16,903 nucleotides of DNA, from the NCBI GenBank assembly GCA_021811225.1, contig JAJZPJ010000036.1, positions 1 through 16,903 of the forward strand, written 5' to 3'. The stretch is from Pseudomonadota bacterium (GTDB lineage: Bacteria; Pseudomonadota; Gammaproteobacteria; Burkholderiales; Rhodocyclaceae). A program made the translations under genes and the position numbers. A model generated the notes under the pieces. It was not told the DNA's origin. It searched no databases and worked only from the letters and a program-made list of their open reading frames with translations. Shown piece by piece: positions 1-9,423 of this stretch. Numbering within the stretch: the first letter of the stretch is position 1; each line of letters begins with the position of its first letter.

Positions 1-1284
1 GGCGAATTCCGCGAAATAGCCGGGGAAGGTCTTGGCGACGCAGCCCGGATCATTGATGGTGAGCGGCGCGCCGCCCAGGCTCGCGAGCGAGAAGCACATC
101 GCCATGCGGTGGTCGTCGTAGGTGTCGATGACCACATGGGAATTCAGTTTCTGCGGCGGCTTCACGCGGAGATAATCGGGTCCCGCTGCCACCGTGGCGC
201 CGAGCTTGGCGAGCTCGGTCGCCATCGCCGCGATCCGGTCGGTCTCCTTGACCCGCCAGCTGGCGATGTTGCGCAGTACCGAGGTGCCCTCCGCGAACAG
301 CGCCGCCACCGCCAGGGTCATCGCCGCGTCGGGGATATGGTTGAAGTCGCCGTCGATGGCGAGGAGCCTGCCCGAGGCCGGCGCGCGGGCGACGATGTAG
401 TCCTCGCCCAGCTCGATTTCGGCACCCATCCGGCGCAAGGCTTCGGCGAAGGCGACGTCGCCCTGGATGCTGTTCCTGCCCACGCCCTCGACCCGCACCG
501 GGCCGCCGCCGATCGCCCCGGCGGCGAGAAAGTACGAGGCCGACGAAGCGTCGCCCTCGACCGTCAGCACGCCCGGGCTTCGCGCCCGCTGGCCGGCGCA
601 GACGGTGAAACGCCGCCAGCCTTCGCGTTCGACCGCAATGCCGAAGCGCGCCAACAGGTTCAGGGTGATCTCGACGTAGGGCTTGGAGATCAGCTCGCCG
701 ATCACCTCGATGCGGGCATTCCGGCCGGCGAGCGGCAGCGCCATCAGGAGCGCGGTCAGGAACTGCGAGGAGACGTCGCCGCGCACCCCGATGCGCTGCT
801 CCTGCGCGGCCCCGGCCGCGGCAGGAAAAATCTCCAGCGGCAAGAAGCCCTCGTCGGCCAGATAGCGGATGTCGGCGCCCAGCCCGCGCAGCGCATCGAC
901 GAGATCGCCGATCGGCCGCTCGTACATGCGCGCCACGCCAAAGAGCCGGTAATGACCGCCCGAGAGCGCCAGCGCCGCGGTGAGCGAACGAACCGCGGTG
1001 CCGGCGTTGCCCAGGAACAGCTCCGCTTCCTTGACCGGAAAGACGCCCGCGACGCCGACGACGCGGAAGGTCTCTGGAGCGACGGACTCGACCGCGACCC
1101 CGAGGACGGACAGCGCCGAGAGCATCACCCGCGTGTCTTCGGAATCGAGCAAGCCGCGGATCTCCGTCTCGCCGGCAGCCAGCGCGGCCAGGAGCAGGCT
1201 GCGGTTGGAGATGCTCTTCGATCCGGGCAGGCGGACGGTGCCCGCGGCCCAAGTGGCCGGGGAAAGGACGAGGCAGTCGCTCAT
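1..1284 (-). CDS. aroA: 3-phosphoshikimate 1-carboxyvinyltransferase (EPSP synthase), C-terminus cut by window edge
   Basis: Transfers enolpyruvate from PEP to shikimate-3-phosphate, the sixth step of the cytoplasmic shikimate pathway. I translated it by hand: 428 codons are open from the ATG at 1284 to the window edge. E. coli AroA has 427 residues and the last visible residues (CVAKTFPGYFAEF) match its near-end region, so only about ten residues are missing. Class I signatures are clear: PGSKSISNR near residue 20, LGNAGTA at 91-97, SSQFLTALLMALP, EGDASSASYFLA, GDFNHIPDAAMT (catalytic Asp), WRVKETDRI and DDHRMAMCFSL. The ATG overlaps the tyrA stop by four bases (ATGA), which implies translational coupling. 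Odd point: residue 100 is Ser where E. coli has Pro101 (see findings). cmk and rpsA normally follow in this supraoperon, beyond the edge. The family call is very secure. Confidence 0.97.
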   Translation of the reverse strand, partial: MSDCLVLSPATWAAGTVRLPGSKSISNRSLLLAALAAGETEIRGLLDSEDTRVMLSALSVLGVAVESVAPETFRVVGVAGVFPVKEAELFLGNAGTAVRSLTAALALSGGHYRLFGVARMYERPIGDLVDALRGLGADIRYLADEGFLPLEIFPAAAGAAQEQRIGVRGDVSSQFLTALLMALPLAGRNARIEVIGELISKPYVEITLNLLARFGIAVEREGWRRFTVCAGQRARSPGVLTVEGDASSASYFLAAGAIGGGPVRVEGVGRNSIQGDVAFAEALRRMGAEIELGEDYIVARAPASGRLLAIDGDFNHIPDAAMTLAVAALFAEGTSVLRNIASWRVKETDRIAAMATELAKLGATVAAGPDYLRVKPPQKLNSHVVIDTYDDHRMAMCFSLASLGGAPLTINDPGCVAKTFPGYFAEFA

Positions 1285-2165
1285 TCGCCGGGCGGCTCCA
1301 TCGATTCGAGCCAGGCGTCGCGCGCGGCGCGGGCTCGCCCGAACAGGGCCTCCAGGCCGGCGCCGTCGCTGCTGGCGAGCAGCACGCGGACGCGCAGCAG
1401 TTCGGCGAGATAGGCGTCCAACTCGGCGATCAGCGGACCGCGGTTGGCGATGCAGATGTCGCGCCACATCTCCGGATGGCTGCTGGCGATGCGGGTGAAG
1501 TCGCGGAAGCCGCCGGCGGCGAAACCGAACAACTGTCCGGAGTCCTCGCGGCCGGAAAATTCATGCACCAGGGCGAAGGCGAGCAGGTGCGGCAGGTGGC
1601 TGACCGCGGCGAAGGTGCGGTCGTGGACCTGCGGCGAGAGCTCGCTGACCACGGCGCCGCAGACCTCCCAGGCGGCGCGCACGGCGGCGACGTCGCCCGG
1701 CCGGTTCTCGGGCAGCGGTGTCAGCACCACGCGCTTGCCCTGGTAGAGCTCGGCGGTCGCGGCCGCGACGCCGCTCTTCTCGGCACCGGCGATCGGATGG
1801 CCGGGCACGAACTGCCCGATCTTGCCGCCCAGCGCGCGTCGGGCGGCGGCGATCACGTCCTGCTTGGTGCTGCCGCCGTCGCTGACCAGCGTTCCCGGCG
1901 ACAGATGCGGCGCCAGCTCGCGCATGACCGCTTCCATCTGCCCGACCGGCGTGGCGAGCAGCACCAGGTCGGCGCCCGCCAGTGCGTCGGCCCAATCGTC
2001 GCTCAACCGGTCGATGACGCCGAGCGCCACCGCCGCGTCGAGGCTGGCGCGGGACCTGCCGATGCCGACCACTTCATCGACGCCGCCGGCGGCTTTCAGC
2101 GCCAGCGCGAACGAGCCGCCGATCAGGCCGACGCCGCAGACGACGATCTTCCGCAATTCAGTCAC
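1281..2165 (-). CDS. tyrA: Prephenate (arogenate) dehydrogenase TyrA
   Basis: Oxidative decarboxylation of prephenate to 4-hydroxyphenylpyruvate (or arogenate to tyrosine) for tyrosine synthesis. The 294-residue protein is the usual size for a monofunctional TyrA with no fused chorismate mutase or ACT domain. The N-terminal Rossmann dinucleotide motif GVGLIGGSFA lies at residues 11-20, ATPVGQM follows the second half of the NAD domain, and the family motif GHPIAGAEKSG around residue 122 holds the catalytic His (about 123). The helical dimerisation domain with FAAVSHLPHLLAF follows. The start is GTG at 2165: the nearby ATGs upstream are out of frame and hit stops at once. The gene begins 21 bp after the hisC stop, and its TGA overlaps the aroA ATG. 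NAD versus NADP use and prephenate versus arogenate preference cannot be read from the sequence. Confidence 0.95.
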   Translation of the reverse strand: MTELRKIVVCGVGLIGGSFALALKAAGGVDEVVGIGRSRASLDAAVALGVIDRLSDDWADALAGADLVLLATPVGQMEAVMRELAPHLSPGTLVSDGGSTKQDVIAAARRALGGKIGQFVPGHPIAGAEKSGVAAATAELYQGKRVVLTPLPENRPGDVAAVRAAWEVCGAVVSELSPQVHDRTFAAVSHLPHLLAFALVHEFSGREDSGQLFGFAAGGFRDFTRIASSHPEMWRDICIANRGPLIAELDAYLAELLRVRVLLASSDGAGLEALFGRARAARDAWLESMEPPGE

Positions 2166-2186
2166 GCGCCATCCCGTCGCATAGCT

Positions 2187-3275
2187 TCACAGGGACTTCG
2201 CCAGCGCTGCGAGGAAGCGCGCGTTCTCGGTCTCGGTACCGATGGTCACGCGCAGATGCTCGGGCATGCCGTAGTTGCCCAGCGGACGCACGATCACGCC
2301 CTGGCGCAACAGCTTCTGATTGACCGCCGCCGCGTCGCCGAGGCGGAAGGTGATGAAGTTGCCGTGCGCCGGGATGTGCTCCAGGCCCAGGCGTTTGAGG
2401 CCCGCCACCAACTGTTCCATGCCGCGGCGGTTGTTGTCGAAGCTCTCGGCCAGGAAGACGTGGTCGTCCAGGGCGGCGACGGCGGCGGCGAGCGCCAGGC
2501 TGTTCACGTTGAAGGGCTGACGCACGCGCTGCATCAGGTCGGCGACCTCGGTTGACGCCAGCCCGTAGCCGATGCGCAGCCCGGCCAGGCCATAGATCTT
2601 GGAGAAGGTCCGGGTGATGACCAGATTCGGGAAACGGGAAACCCAGGCCGCCGTGTCCTGCCGCTGCGCCGGCGGCAGGTACTCGTTGTAGGCCTCGTCC
2701 AGCACCACCAGGACGTCGCGCGGCAAGCCCTCCAGAAAGGACTCGATCTCCTTGTGCGGCAGGAGGGTGCCGGTCGGGTTGTTGGGATTGGCGATCCACA
2801 CGATGCGCGTGTCCGGGCGCACCGCGGCGCGCATCGCGGCGAGATCGTGGCCGAAGTCCCTGGCCGCGACCGCGATGCATTCGCCGCCCGCCGACATCGT
2901 CGCCAGCGGATAGACGGCGAAGGCGTGGCGCGAAAACACCGAGGAGCGCCCCGGCGCCAGGAAGGCCCGGGCCGCCAGGTCGAGCACGTCGTTGGAGCCG
3001 TTGCCGAGCACGATCTGCCCCTGAGCCAGGCCGGTCCGCTCGGCGAGTGCCGCGACCAGATCGAACTGGTCGGGATAACGCTCGAGGCCGGCGATCGTCG
3101 CCAGTACCGCGGTGCGCGCCCTCGGGCTCATGCCCAGCGGATTCTCGTTGGAGGCGAGCTTGACGATGCCCTCGACCGCGAGACCCATCTCGCGGGCCAG
3201 CTCGGTGATCGGCTTGCCCGGCTGGTAGGGTGAGATGGCACGGATATAGGGGGGGGCGAGTTCTGCGATGCTCAC
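2187..3275 (-). CDS. hisC: Histidinol-phosphate / aromatic aminotransferase (HisC family)
   Basis: PLP-dependent fold-type I aminotransferase, 362 residues, the usual HisC length. Motifs: SNENPLG near residue 43, ANPNNPTGT near 162-170 (cofactor and substrate binding), LDEAYNEY with Asp193 and Tyr196, and TFSKIYGLAGLRIGY with the Schiff-base Lys226. I chose GTG at 3275 because a perfect GGAGG (3284-3288) lies 8 nt upstream and the protein then starts MSIAELAPPYIR, as family members do. The open frame continues upstream to 3788, but that part is pheA read in another frame. Lying between pheA and tyrA, it probably transaminates phenylpyruvate and 4-hydroxyphenylpyruvate, perhaps as well as imidazole-acetol phosphate; this role is inferred from the supraoperon. 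The pheA stop is 14 bp upstream. Confidence 0.93.
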   Translation of the reverse strand: MSIAELAPPYIRAISPYQPGKPITELAREMGLAVEGIVKLASNENPLGMSPRARTAVLATIAGLERYPDQFDLVAALAERTGLAQGQIVLGNGSNDVLDLAARAFLAPGRSSVFSRHAFAVYPLATMSAGGECIAVAARDFGHDLAAMRAAVRPDTRIVWIANPNNPTGTLLPHKEIESFLEGLPRDVLVVLDEAYNEYLPPAQRQDTAAWVSRFPNLVITRTFSKIYGLAGLRIGYGLASTEVADLMQRVRQPFNVNSLALAAAVAALDDHVFLAESFDNNRRGMEQLVAGLKRLGLEHIPAHGNFITFRLGDAAAVNQKLLRQGVIVRPLGNYGMPEHLRVTIGTETENARFLAALAKSL

Positions 3276-3283
3276 GATGGAAT

Positions 3284-3288
3284 CCTCC
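3284..3288 (-). promoter_or_regulatory. Shine-Dalgarno site fixing the hisC GTG start
   Basis: A perfect GGAGG on the minus strand lies 8 nt before the GTG at 3275, inside the 14-bp pheA-hisC gap. It is the main reason for the GTG start and for rejecting the longer frame that extends into pheA. Confidence 0.75.
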
Positions 3289-3289
3289 G

Positions 3290-4399
3290 TTATTGGGCGG
3301 CAGCCGGATAGGAGCCGAGAATCTTGACGAAGCCGGTATGGCGAACCAGCTCTTCGAGCGCGAGCGCCACCGCCGGCTGCTGCTGGTGCCCTTCGACGTC
3401 GATGTAGAAGATGTACTCCCAGCGGCCGCCGCCGAAGCCGCGCGCCGGGCGCGATTCGAGCCGGGTCAGGGAAACGCCGTGGGCCGCCAGCGGCGTGAGC
3501 AGCGCGTGCATCGCGCCGGGACGGTTCTGCGCCGAGCAGATCAGCGAGGTCTTGTCCCGCCCCGACGGACCGGCGTCGTGCGCGCCCAGCACCAGGAAGC
3601 GGGTGGTGTTGTTGGGGTCGTCCTCGATGTTCGCCGCCAGCACCTTGAGGCCGTAGCGGGATGCCGCCGCCTCGCCGGCGATGGCGCAGGACTCGGGATC
3701 CTCGGCCGCGAGGCGGGCGCCCTCGGCATTGCTCGCCACCGGCACGCGCGGCAACTGCGCCAGGTTGCGGTTCAGCCACTCGTGGCACTGCGCCAGCGAC
3801 TGGGCGTGGGAGTAGATGCGCTTCACGCCGGCCAGGGAATCCGTTTTAGCCAGCAGGTTCTGGTGGATGCGCAGATTGACCTCGCCGCAGATCTTCAGGG
3901 GCGAGCTGAGCAGCAGGTCGAGGGTTCTTCCTATCGCGCCCTCGGTCGAGTTCTCCACCGGCACCACCGCGTAATCGGCGTTGCCGGCCTCGACCGCACG
4001 GAAGGTATCGTCGATCGCGGCGTAGGGGGTGAGCGTCGGCGCCGCGCCGAAGTGCTTGTGCGCGGCGCTCTCGGTAAAAGTGCCTTCCGGCCCCAGGTAG
4101 GCGACCGCGAGCGGCTGTTCGAGCGCCAGGCAGGCCGACATGATCTCGCGGAATATGCGCTGCGCCGCGGCGGCCGGCAGCGGACCCGGATTGGTCTCGC
4201 CGATCCGGCGCAGCACTTGCGCCTCGCGCTCCGGCCGGTACAGATTGCCGCGCTTGATCTCGCCGATGCGGTGCGCCAGCCCCGCCCGCTGGTTGATGAG
4301 ATCGAGCACCTGGAAATCGATGGCGTCGATCCCCTGGCGCAGCCGGCCCAGTTCATCGCTCGCCTCGGCTTTCCCGGTTTCTTCCGACCCCTCGGTCAT
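3290..4399 (-). CDS. pheA: Bifunctional chorismate mutase / prephenate dehydratase (P-protein)
   Basis: Converts chorismate to prephenate and then to phenylpyruvate, committing flux to phenylalanine. There are 369 residues in three domains. An AroQ-type helical chorismate mutase spans about 16-95 (LGRLRQGIDAIDFQVLDLIN, YRPEREAQVL). The prephenate dehydratase domain runs from about 98 (AYLGPEGTFTESAA, VVPVENSTEGAIG, NTTRFLVLG with the essential TRF). A C-terminal ACT domain has PGAMHALLTPL and the LESRPARG motif that binds phenylalanine, so feedback inhibition is expected. I start at ATG 4399, not the GTG at 4402, because GGAGG (4404-4408) is 4 nt from the ATG but only 1 nt from the GTG. The ATG overlaps the serA TGA by one base (TGATG), a coupling arrangement. 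Confidence 0.96.
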   Translation of the reverse strand: MTEGSEETGKAEASDELGRLRQGIDAIDFQVLDLINQRAGLAHRIGEIKRGNLYRPEREAQVLRRIGETNPGPLPAAAAQRIFREIMSACLALEQPLAVAYLGPEGTFTESAAHKHFGAAPTLTPYAAIDDTFRAVEAGNADYAVVPVENSTEGAIGRTLDLLLSSPLKICGEVNLRIHQNLLAKTDSLAGVKRIYSHAQSLAQCHEWLNRNLAQLPRVPVASNAEGARLAAEDPESCAIAGEAAASRYGLKVLAANIEDDPNNTTRFLVLGAHDAGPSGRDKTSLICSAQNRPGAMHALLTPLAAHGVSLTRLESRPARGFGGGRWEYIFYIDVEGHQQQPAVALALEELVRHTGFVKILGSYPAAAQ

Positions 4400-5583
4400 C
4401 ACGCCTCCAGCGGCAGATAGCGCACCGCCAGCACGCCCGCGATCGCCGCGATCGAGGCGATCGTCGCCGGCGGCACCGGGCTGTCGACGTCCACCAGGGT
4501 GTAGGCCATGTCGGCCCTCGACTTGTTCACCATGGTGTGGATGTTCAAACCGGCCTGGGCCATCGCGGTCGAGATCTGGCCGAGCATGTTGGGCACGTTG
4601 GCGTTGGCGATGGCGACGCGGAAAGCCGACTCGCGCGGCATCGCCAGGTTGGGGAAGTTCACCGCATTCTGCACGTTGCCGTGCTCCAGATAGTCGCGCA
4701 GCTGTTCCGCCACCATCAGCGCGCAGTTCTCCTCGGCCTCGGCGGTCGATGCGCCCAGGTGCGGCAGGGCGATCACCCGCGGCTGACCGCTCAGGACGGC
4801 GCTGGGGAAGTCGCAGACGTAGCGGCCGAGCTTGTTCGCGTTCAAGGCCTCGATAACGGCCGTCTCATCGACCACGCCCTCGCGCGAGAAGTTGAGCAGC
4901 ACCGCGCCCGGCTTCATCAGGCCGACATTGCCGGCATTGACGAGGTCGCGCGTGGCCGGCAGGAGCGGCACGTGCAGGCTGACGAAATCGGCATTCTTCA
5001 GCACCTCGGCGACGCTGCCCGCGCGCCTGACCTGCGCGGGCAGGCTCCAGGCGGCATCGACGGTGATCTCGGGGTCGTAGCCATACACGCTCATGCCCAG
5101 CTTGATCGCGGCATCGGCGACCAGGCAGCCGATCTTGCCCAGGCCGATGATGCCCAGCGTCTGTCCGGTCAGTTCGGTGCCGGCGTAGGCCTTCTTGCCG
5201 TCCTCGACCTTCTTCGCCAGGTCGGCGTCCTCGGGATCGAGTCCGGCGACGAAGGCCAGCGCCTCGGCCAGATTCCGGGCCGCCAGCAGCATGCCGGCGA
5301 CGACCAGCTCCTTGACCGCATTGGCGTTGGCGCCGGGTGCGTTGAACACCGGGATGCCGCGCGCCGACAGCGCCGGCACCGGGATGTTGTTGGTGCCGGC
5401 GCCGGCGCGGGCGATCGCCAGGACGCTGGCCGGAATGTCGCGGCCATGCAGGTCGGCGGAACGCAGCAGGATCGCGTCGGGCGCGGCGAGATCCTTGGCG
5501 AGGGTGTAGCGCTCGGCCGGCAGCCGGGCGAGACCCAGCGGCGAAATCTGGTTCAGGACCAGAACCCTGAATTTATCAGCCAT
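4399..5583 (-). CDS. serA: D-3-phosphoglycerate dehydrogenase, compact ACT-domain type
   Basis: Oxidises 3-phosphoglycerate to 3-phosphohydroxypyruvate with NAD, the first step of serine synthesis; SerC, just upstream, does the second. At 394 residues it holds a split substrate domain (1-90 and about 285-310), a Rossmann domain with GIIGLGKIG at 144-152, catalytic Arg234 in NFSREGVVDE and His275 in LPHLGAST, and a C-terminal ACT domain from about 320 (FRVAIANANVPNMLGQIS) that may sense serine. The early motifs ARAGAGTNNIP and FNAPGANANAVKELV resemble, from memory, the short SerA type common in Firmicutes. The usual DVFxxEP segment with the relay Glu is replaced by CDFPSAVL (257-264). The start ATG lies 8 bp inside serC, and the only Shine-Dalgarno candidate is a weak GAG-rich stretch, so coupling is likely. 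SerA is not a standard member of the gyrA-aroA supraoperon. Confidence 0.93.
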   Translation of the reverse strand: MADKFRVLVLNQISPLGLARLPAERYTLAKDLAAPDAILLRSADLHGRDIPASVLAIARAGAGTNNIPVPALSARGIPVFNAPGANANAVKELVVAGMLLAARNLAEALAFVAGLDPEDADLAKKVEDGKKAYAGTELTGQTLGIIGLGKIGCLVADAAIKLGMSVYGYDPEITVDAAWSLPAQVRRAGSVAEVLKNADFVSLHVPLLPATRDLVNAGNVGLMKPGAVLLNFSREGVVDETAVIEALNANKLGRYVCDFPSAVLSGQPRVIALPHLGASTAEAEENCALMVAEQLRDYLEHGNVQNAVNFPNLAMPRESAFRVAIANANVPNMLGQISTAMAQAGLNIHTMVNKSRADMAYTLVDVDSPVPPATIASIAAIAGVLAVRYLPLEA

Positions 5584-6658
5584 GCTCGCGCTCGAACTCG
5601 CGCATGTAATCGACCAGCGCCTGCACGCCCGAGAGGGATACGGCGTTGTAGATCGAGGCGCGCATGCCGCCGACCGAGCGGTGGCCCTTCAGCTGCACCA
5701 TGCCGCGCGCCTTGGCGCCCTTCAGGAATTCCTCGTCCAGGCTCGCGTCGGCCAGCGTGAAGGGCACGTTCATGCGCGAGCGGTCGGCTCTCGCCACCGG
5801 ATTCTTGAACAAGCGGCTGCCGTCGAGGAAGTCGTAGAGCAGCTTCGATTTGGCGATGTTCTGCCGCTCGATCGCGGCCAGCCCCCCCTGCCGCTTCAGC
5901 CACTGGAAGACCAGCCCGGCGATGTAGATAGCGTAGGTGGGCGGGGTGTTGTACATCGAGTCGTTGTCGGCGTAGTTCTTGTAGTCGAGCATCGCCGGCG
6001 GGGTGGGCACCGCGTGGCCGATCAGGTCCTCGCGCACGATGACGATGGTGAGCCCGGCCGGCCCGATGTTCTTCTGCGCGCCGGCGTAGATCAGGCCGTA
6101 CTTGGAGACGTCGATCGGCTTCGACAACAGGTTCGAGGACATGTCCGCCACCAGCGGCACGCTCCCGGTGTCGGGAACCCAGTGGAACTCGACGCCGCCG
6201 ATGGTCTCGTTGGCGGTGTAATGGACGTAGGCCGCGTCCTTGTCGAGTTTCCAAGCCGACTGCGGCGGCGCGTAGCTGAACGCCTTGTCCTCGCTCGAAG
6301 CGACGACATTGACCTGGCAGAACAGGCGGGCCTCCTTGATCGCCTTCTTCGCCCATTCGCCGGTGTTGAGGTAATCGGCACTGGGCTTGCCGGCGAGCAG
6401 GTTGATCGGGATCATCTCGAACTGCAGCGTGGCGCCGCCCTGGACGAACAATACCTTGTAGTTCGCGGGGATCGCCAGGAGCTCGCGCAGGTCGCGCTCG
6501 GCGGCCTCCGCGATGCTCATGAACTCCTTGCCGCGATGGCTCATCTCCATCACCGACTGGCCGCTGCCATGCCAGTCGAGCATCTCGGCGGCGGCCTCTC
6601 TCAGGACTTCCTCGGGCAGCGCGGCGGGACCGGCGCTGAAATTGATGACACGTGCCAT
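5576..6658 (-). CDS. serC: Phosphoserine aminotransferase
   Basis: PLP enzyme that transaminates 3-phosphohydroxypyruvate to phosphoserine, and 3-hydroxy-2-oxo-4-phosphobutanoate in pyridoxal phosphate synthesis. The 360 residues equal the standard SerC length. Motifs: NFSAGPAALPEEVL at the N-terminus, MSHRGKEF near 39-46, QGGATLQFEMIP near 73-84, and YAGAQKNIGPAG with the PLP Lys196; the end LKGHRSVGGMRASIYNAVS is typical. I start at ATG 6658: GGAGA lies 6 nt upstream and the start MARVINFSAGPA fits the family. The alternative GTG at 6664 would sit too close to the GGAGA. The gyrA stop is only 2 bp upstream, and the gene overlaps serA by 8 bp. It is a conserved member of the gyrA-serC-pheA-hisC-tyrA-aroA supraoperon. 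Confidence 0.96.
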   Translation of the reverse strand: MARVINFSAGPAALPEEVLREAAAEMLDWHGSGQSVMEMSHRGKEFMSIAEAAERDLRELLAIPANYKVLFVQGGATLQFEMIPINLLAGKPSADYLNTGEWAKKAIKEARLFCQVNVVASSEDKAFSYAPPQSAWKLDKDAAYVHYTANETIGGVEFHWVPDTGSVPLVADMSSNLLSKPIDVSKYGLIYAGAQKNIGPAGLTIVIVREDLIGHAVPTPPAMLDYKNYADNDSMYNTPPTYAIYIAGLVFQWLKRQGGLAAIERQNIAKSKLLYDFLDGSRLFKNPVARADRSRMNVPFTLADASLDEEFLKGAKARGMVQLKGHRSVGGMRASIYNAVSLSGVQALVDYMREFEREHG

Positions 6659-6660
6659 GA

Positions 6661-9219
<2,559 letters not shown>

Positions 9220-9281
9220 CTTCTGGGTGACCGCAGGGAAAGCGCGCACGGACAGCCGAAGCACCCGTGCAAAAGCGTCGG

Positions 9282-9290
9282 ATTTTACCA
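9282..9290 (-). promoter_or_regulatory. Probable extended -10 promoter of the gyrA supraoperon
   Basis: The minus strand reads TGGTAAAAT, a TGn-extended -10 with the hexamer TAAAAT at 9282-9287. No good -35 sits 16-18 bp upstream, which is usual for extended -10 promoters. Transcription would begin near 9275 and leave a leader of about 55 nt before the gyrA ATG. It is the best -10 candidate on the minus strand upstream of gyrA. Confidence 0.5.
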
Positions 9291-9400
9291 TGCCCGGGCG
9301 AGCGGCCGGCGCTCCGATGCAAAGCCCCACCGGACCCGACCGTTGTTTGTATCTGTTTGAGTTTTGTGCTTAAATCGTCCGGCTCACGCATTCCCGCCAG

Positions 9401-9423
9401 CCCCGCCGCCCGCGGGGTTTTTT
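9401..9423 (+). terminator. Intrinsic-terminator-like hairpin abutting the deaminase start codon
   Basis: CCCCGC (9401-9406) pairs perfectly with GCGGGG (9412-9417) around a 5-nt loop and is followed at once by six T residues (9418-9423). The next base begins the ATG at 9424. On the plus strand this has the full form of a rho-independent terminator; on the minus strand the T run would precede the hairpin. The only Shine-Dalgarno-like run for the ATG (GGGG, 9414-9417) is inside the 3' arm. It may attenuate a leader transcript or end a small RNA begun upstream; which one is not shown by the sequence. Confidence 0.6.

Noticed and set aside
50..1252. 400-codon minus-strand frame at the left edge
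   Set aside because: It is an Arg/Gly-rich out-of-frame reading of aroA; the true aroA frame has no stop inside the window.
3276..3788. Upstream extension of hisC by 171 codons
   Set aside because: The extra part is pheA read in another frame; GGAGG before GTG 3275 and family length support the shorter form.
9220..9330. 37-residue N-terminal extension of GyrA
   Set aside because: The extension crosses the extended -10 promoter and shows no GyrA similarity; family proteins start close to the KETLPISLEEEM segment.
9220..9423. SAH riboswitch before the MTA/SAH deaminase gene
   Set aside because: I could not find the conserved SAH-riboswitch core in this gap; only the terminator-like hairpin is supported.
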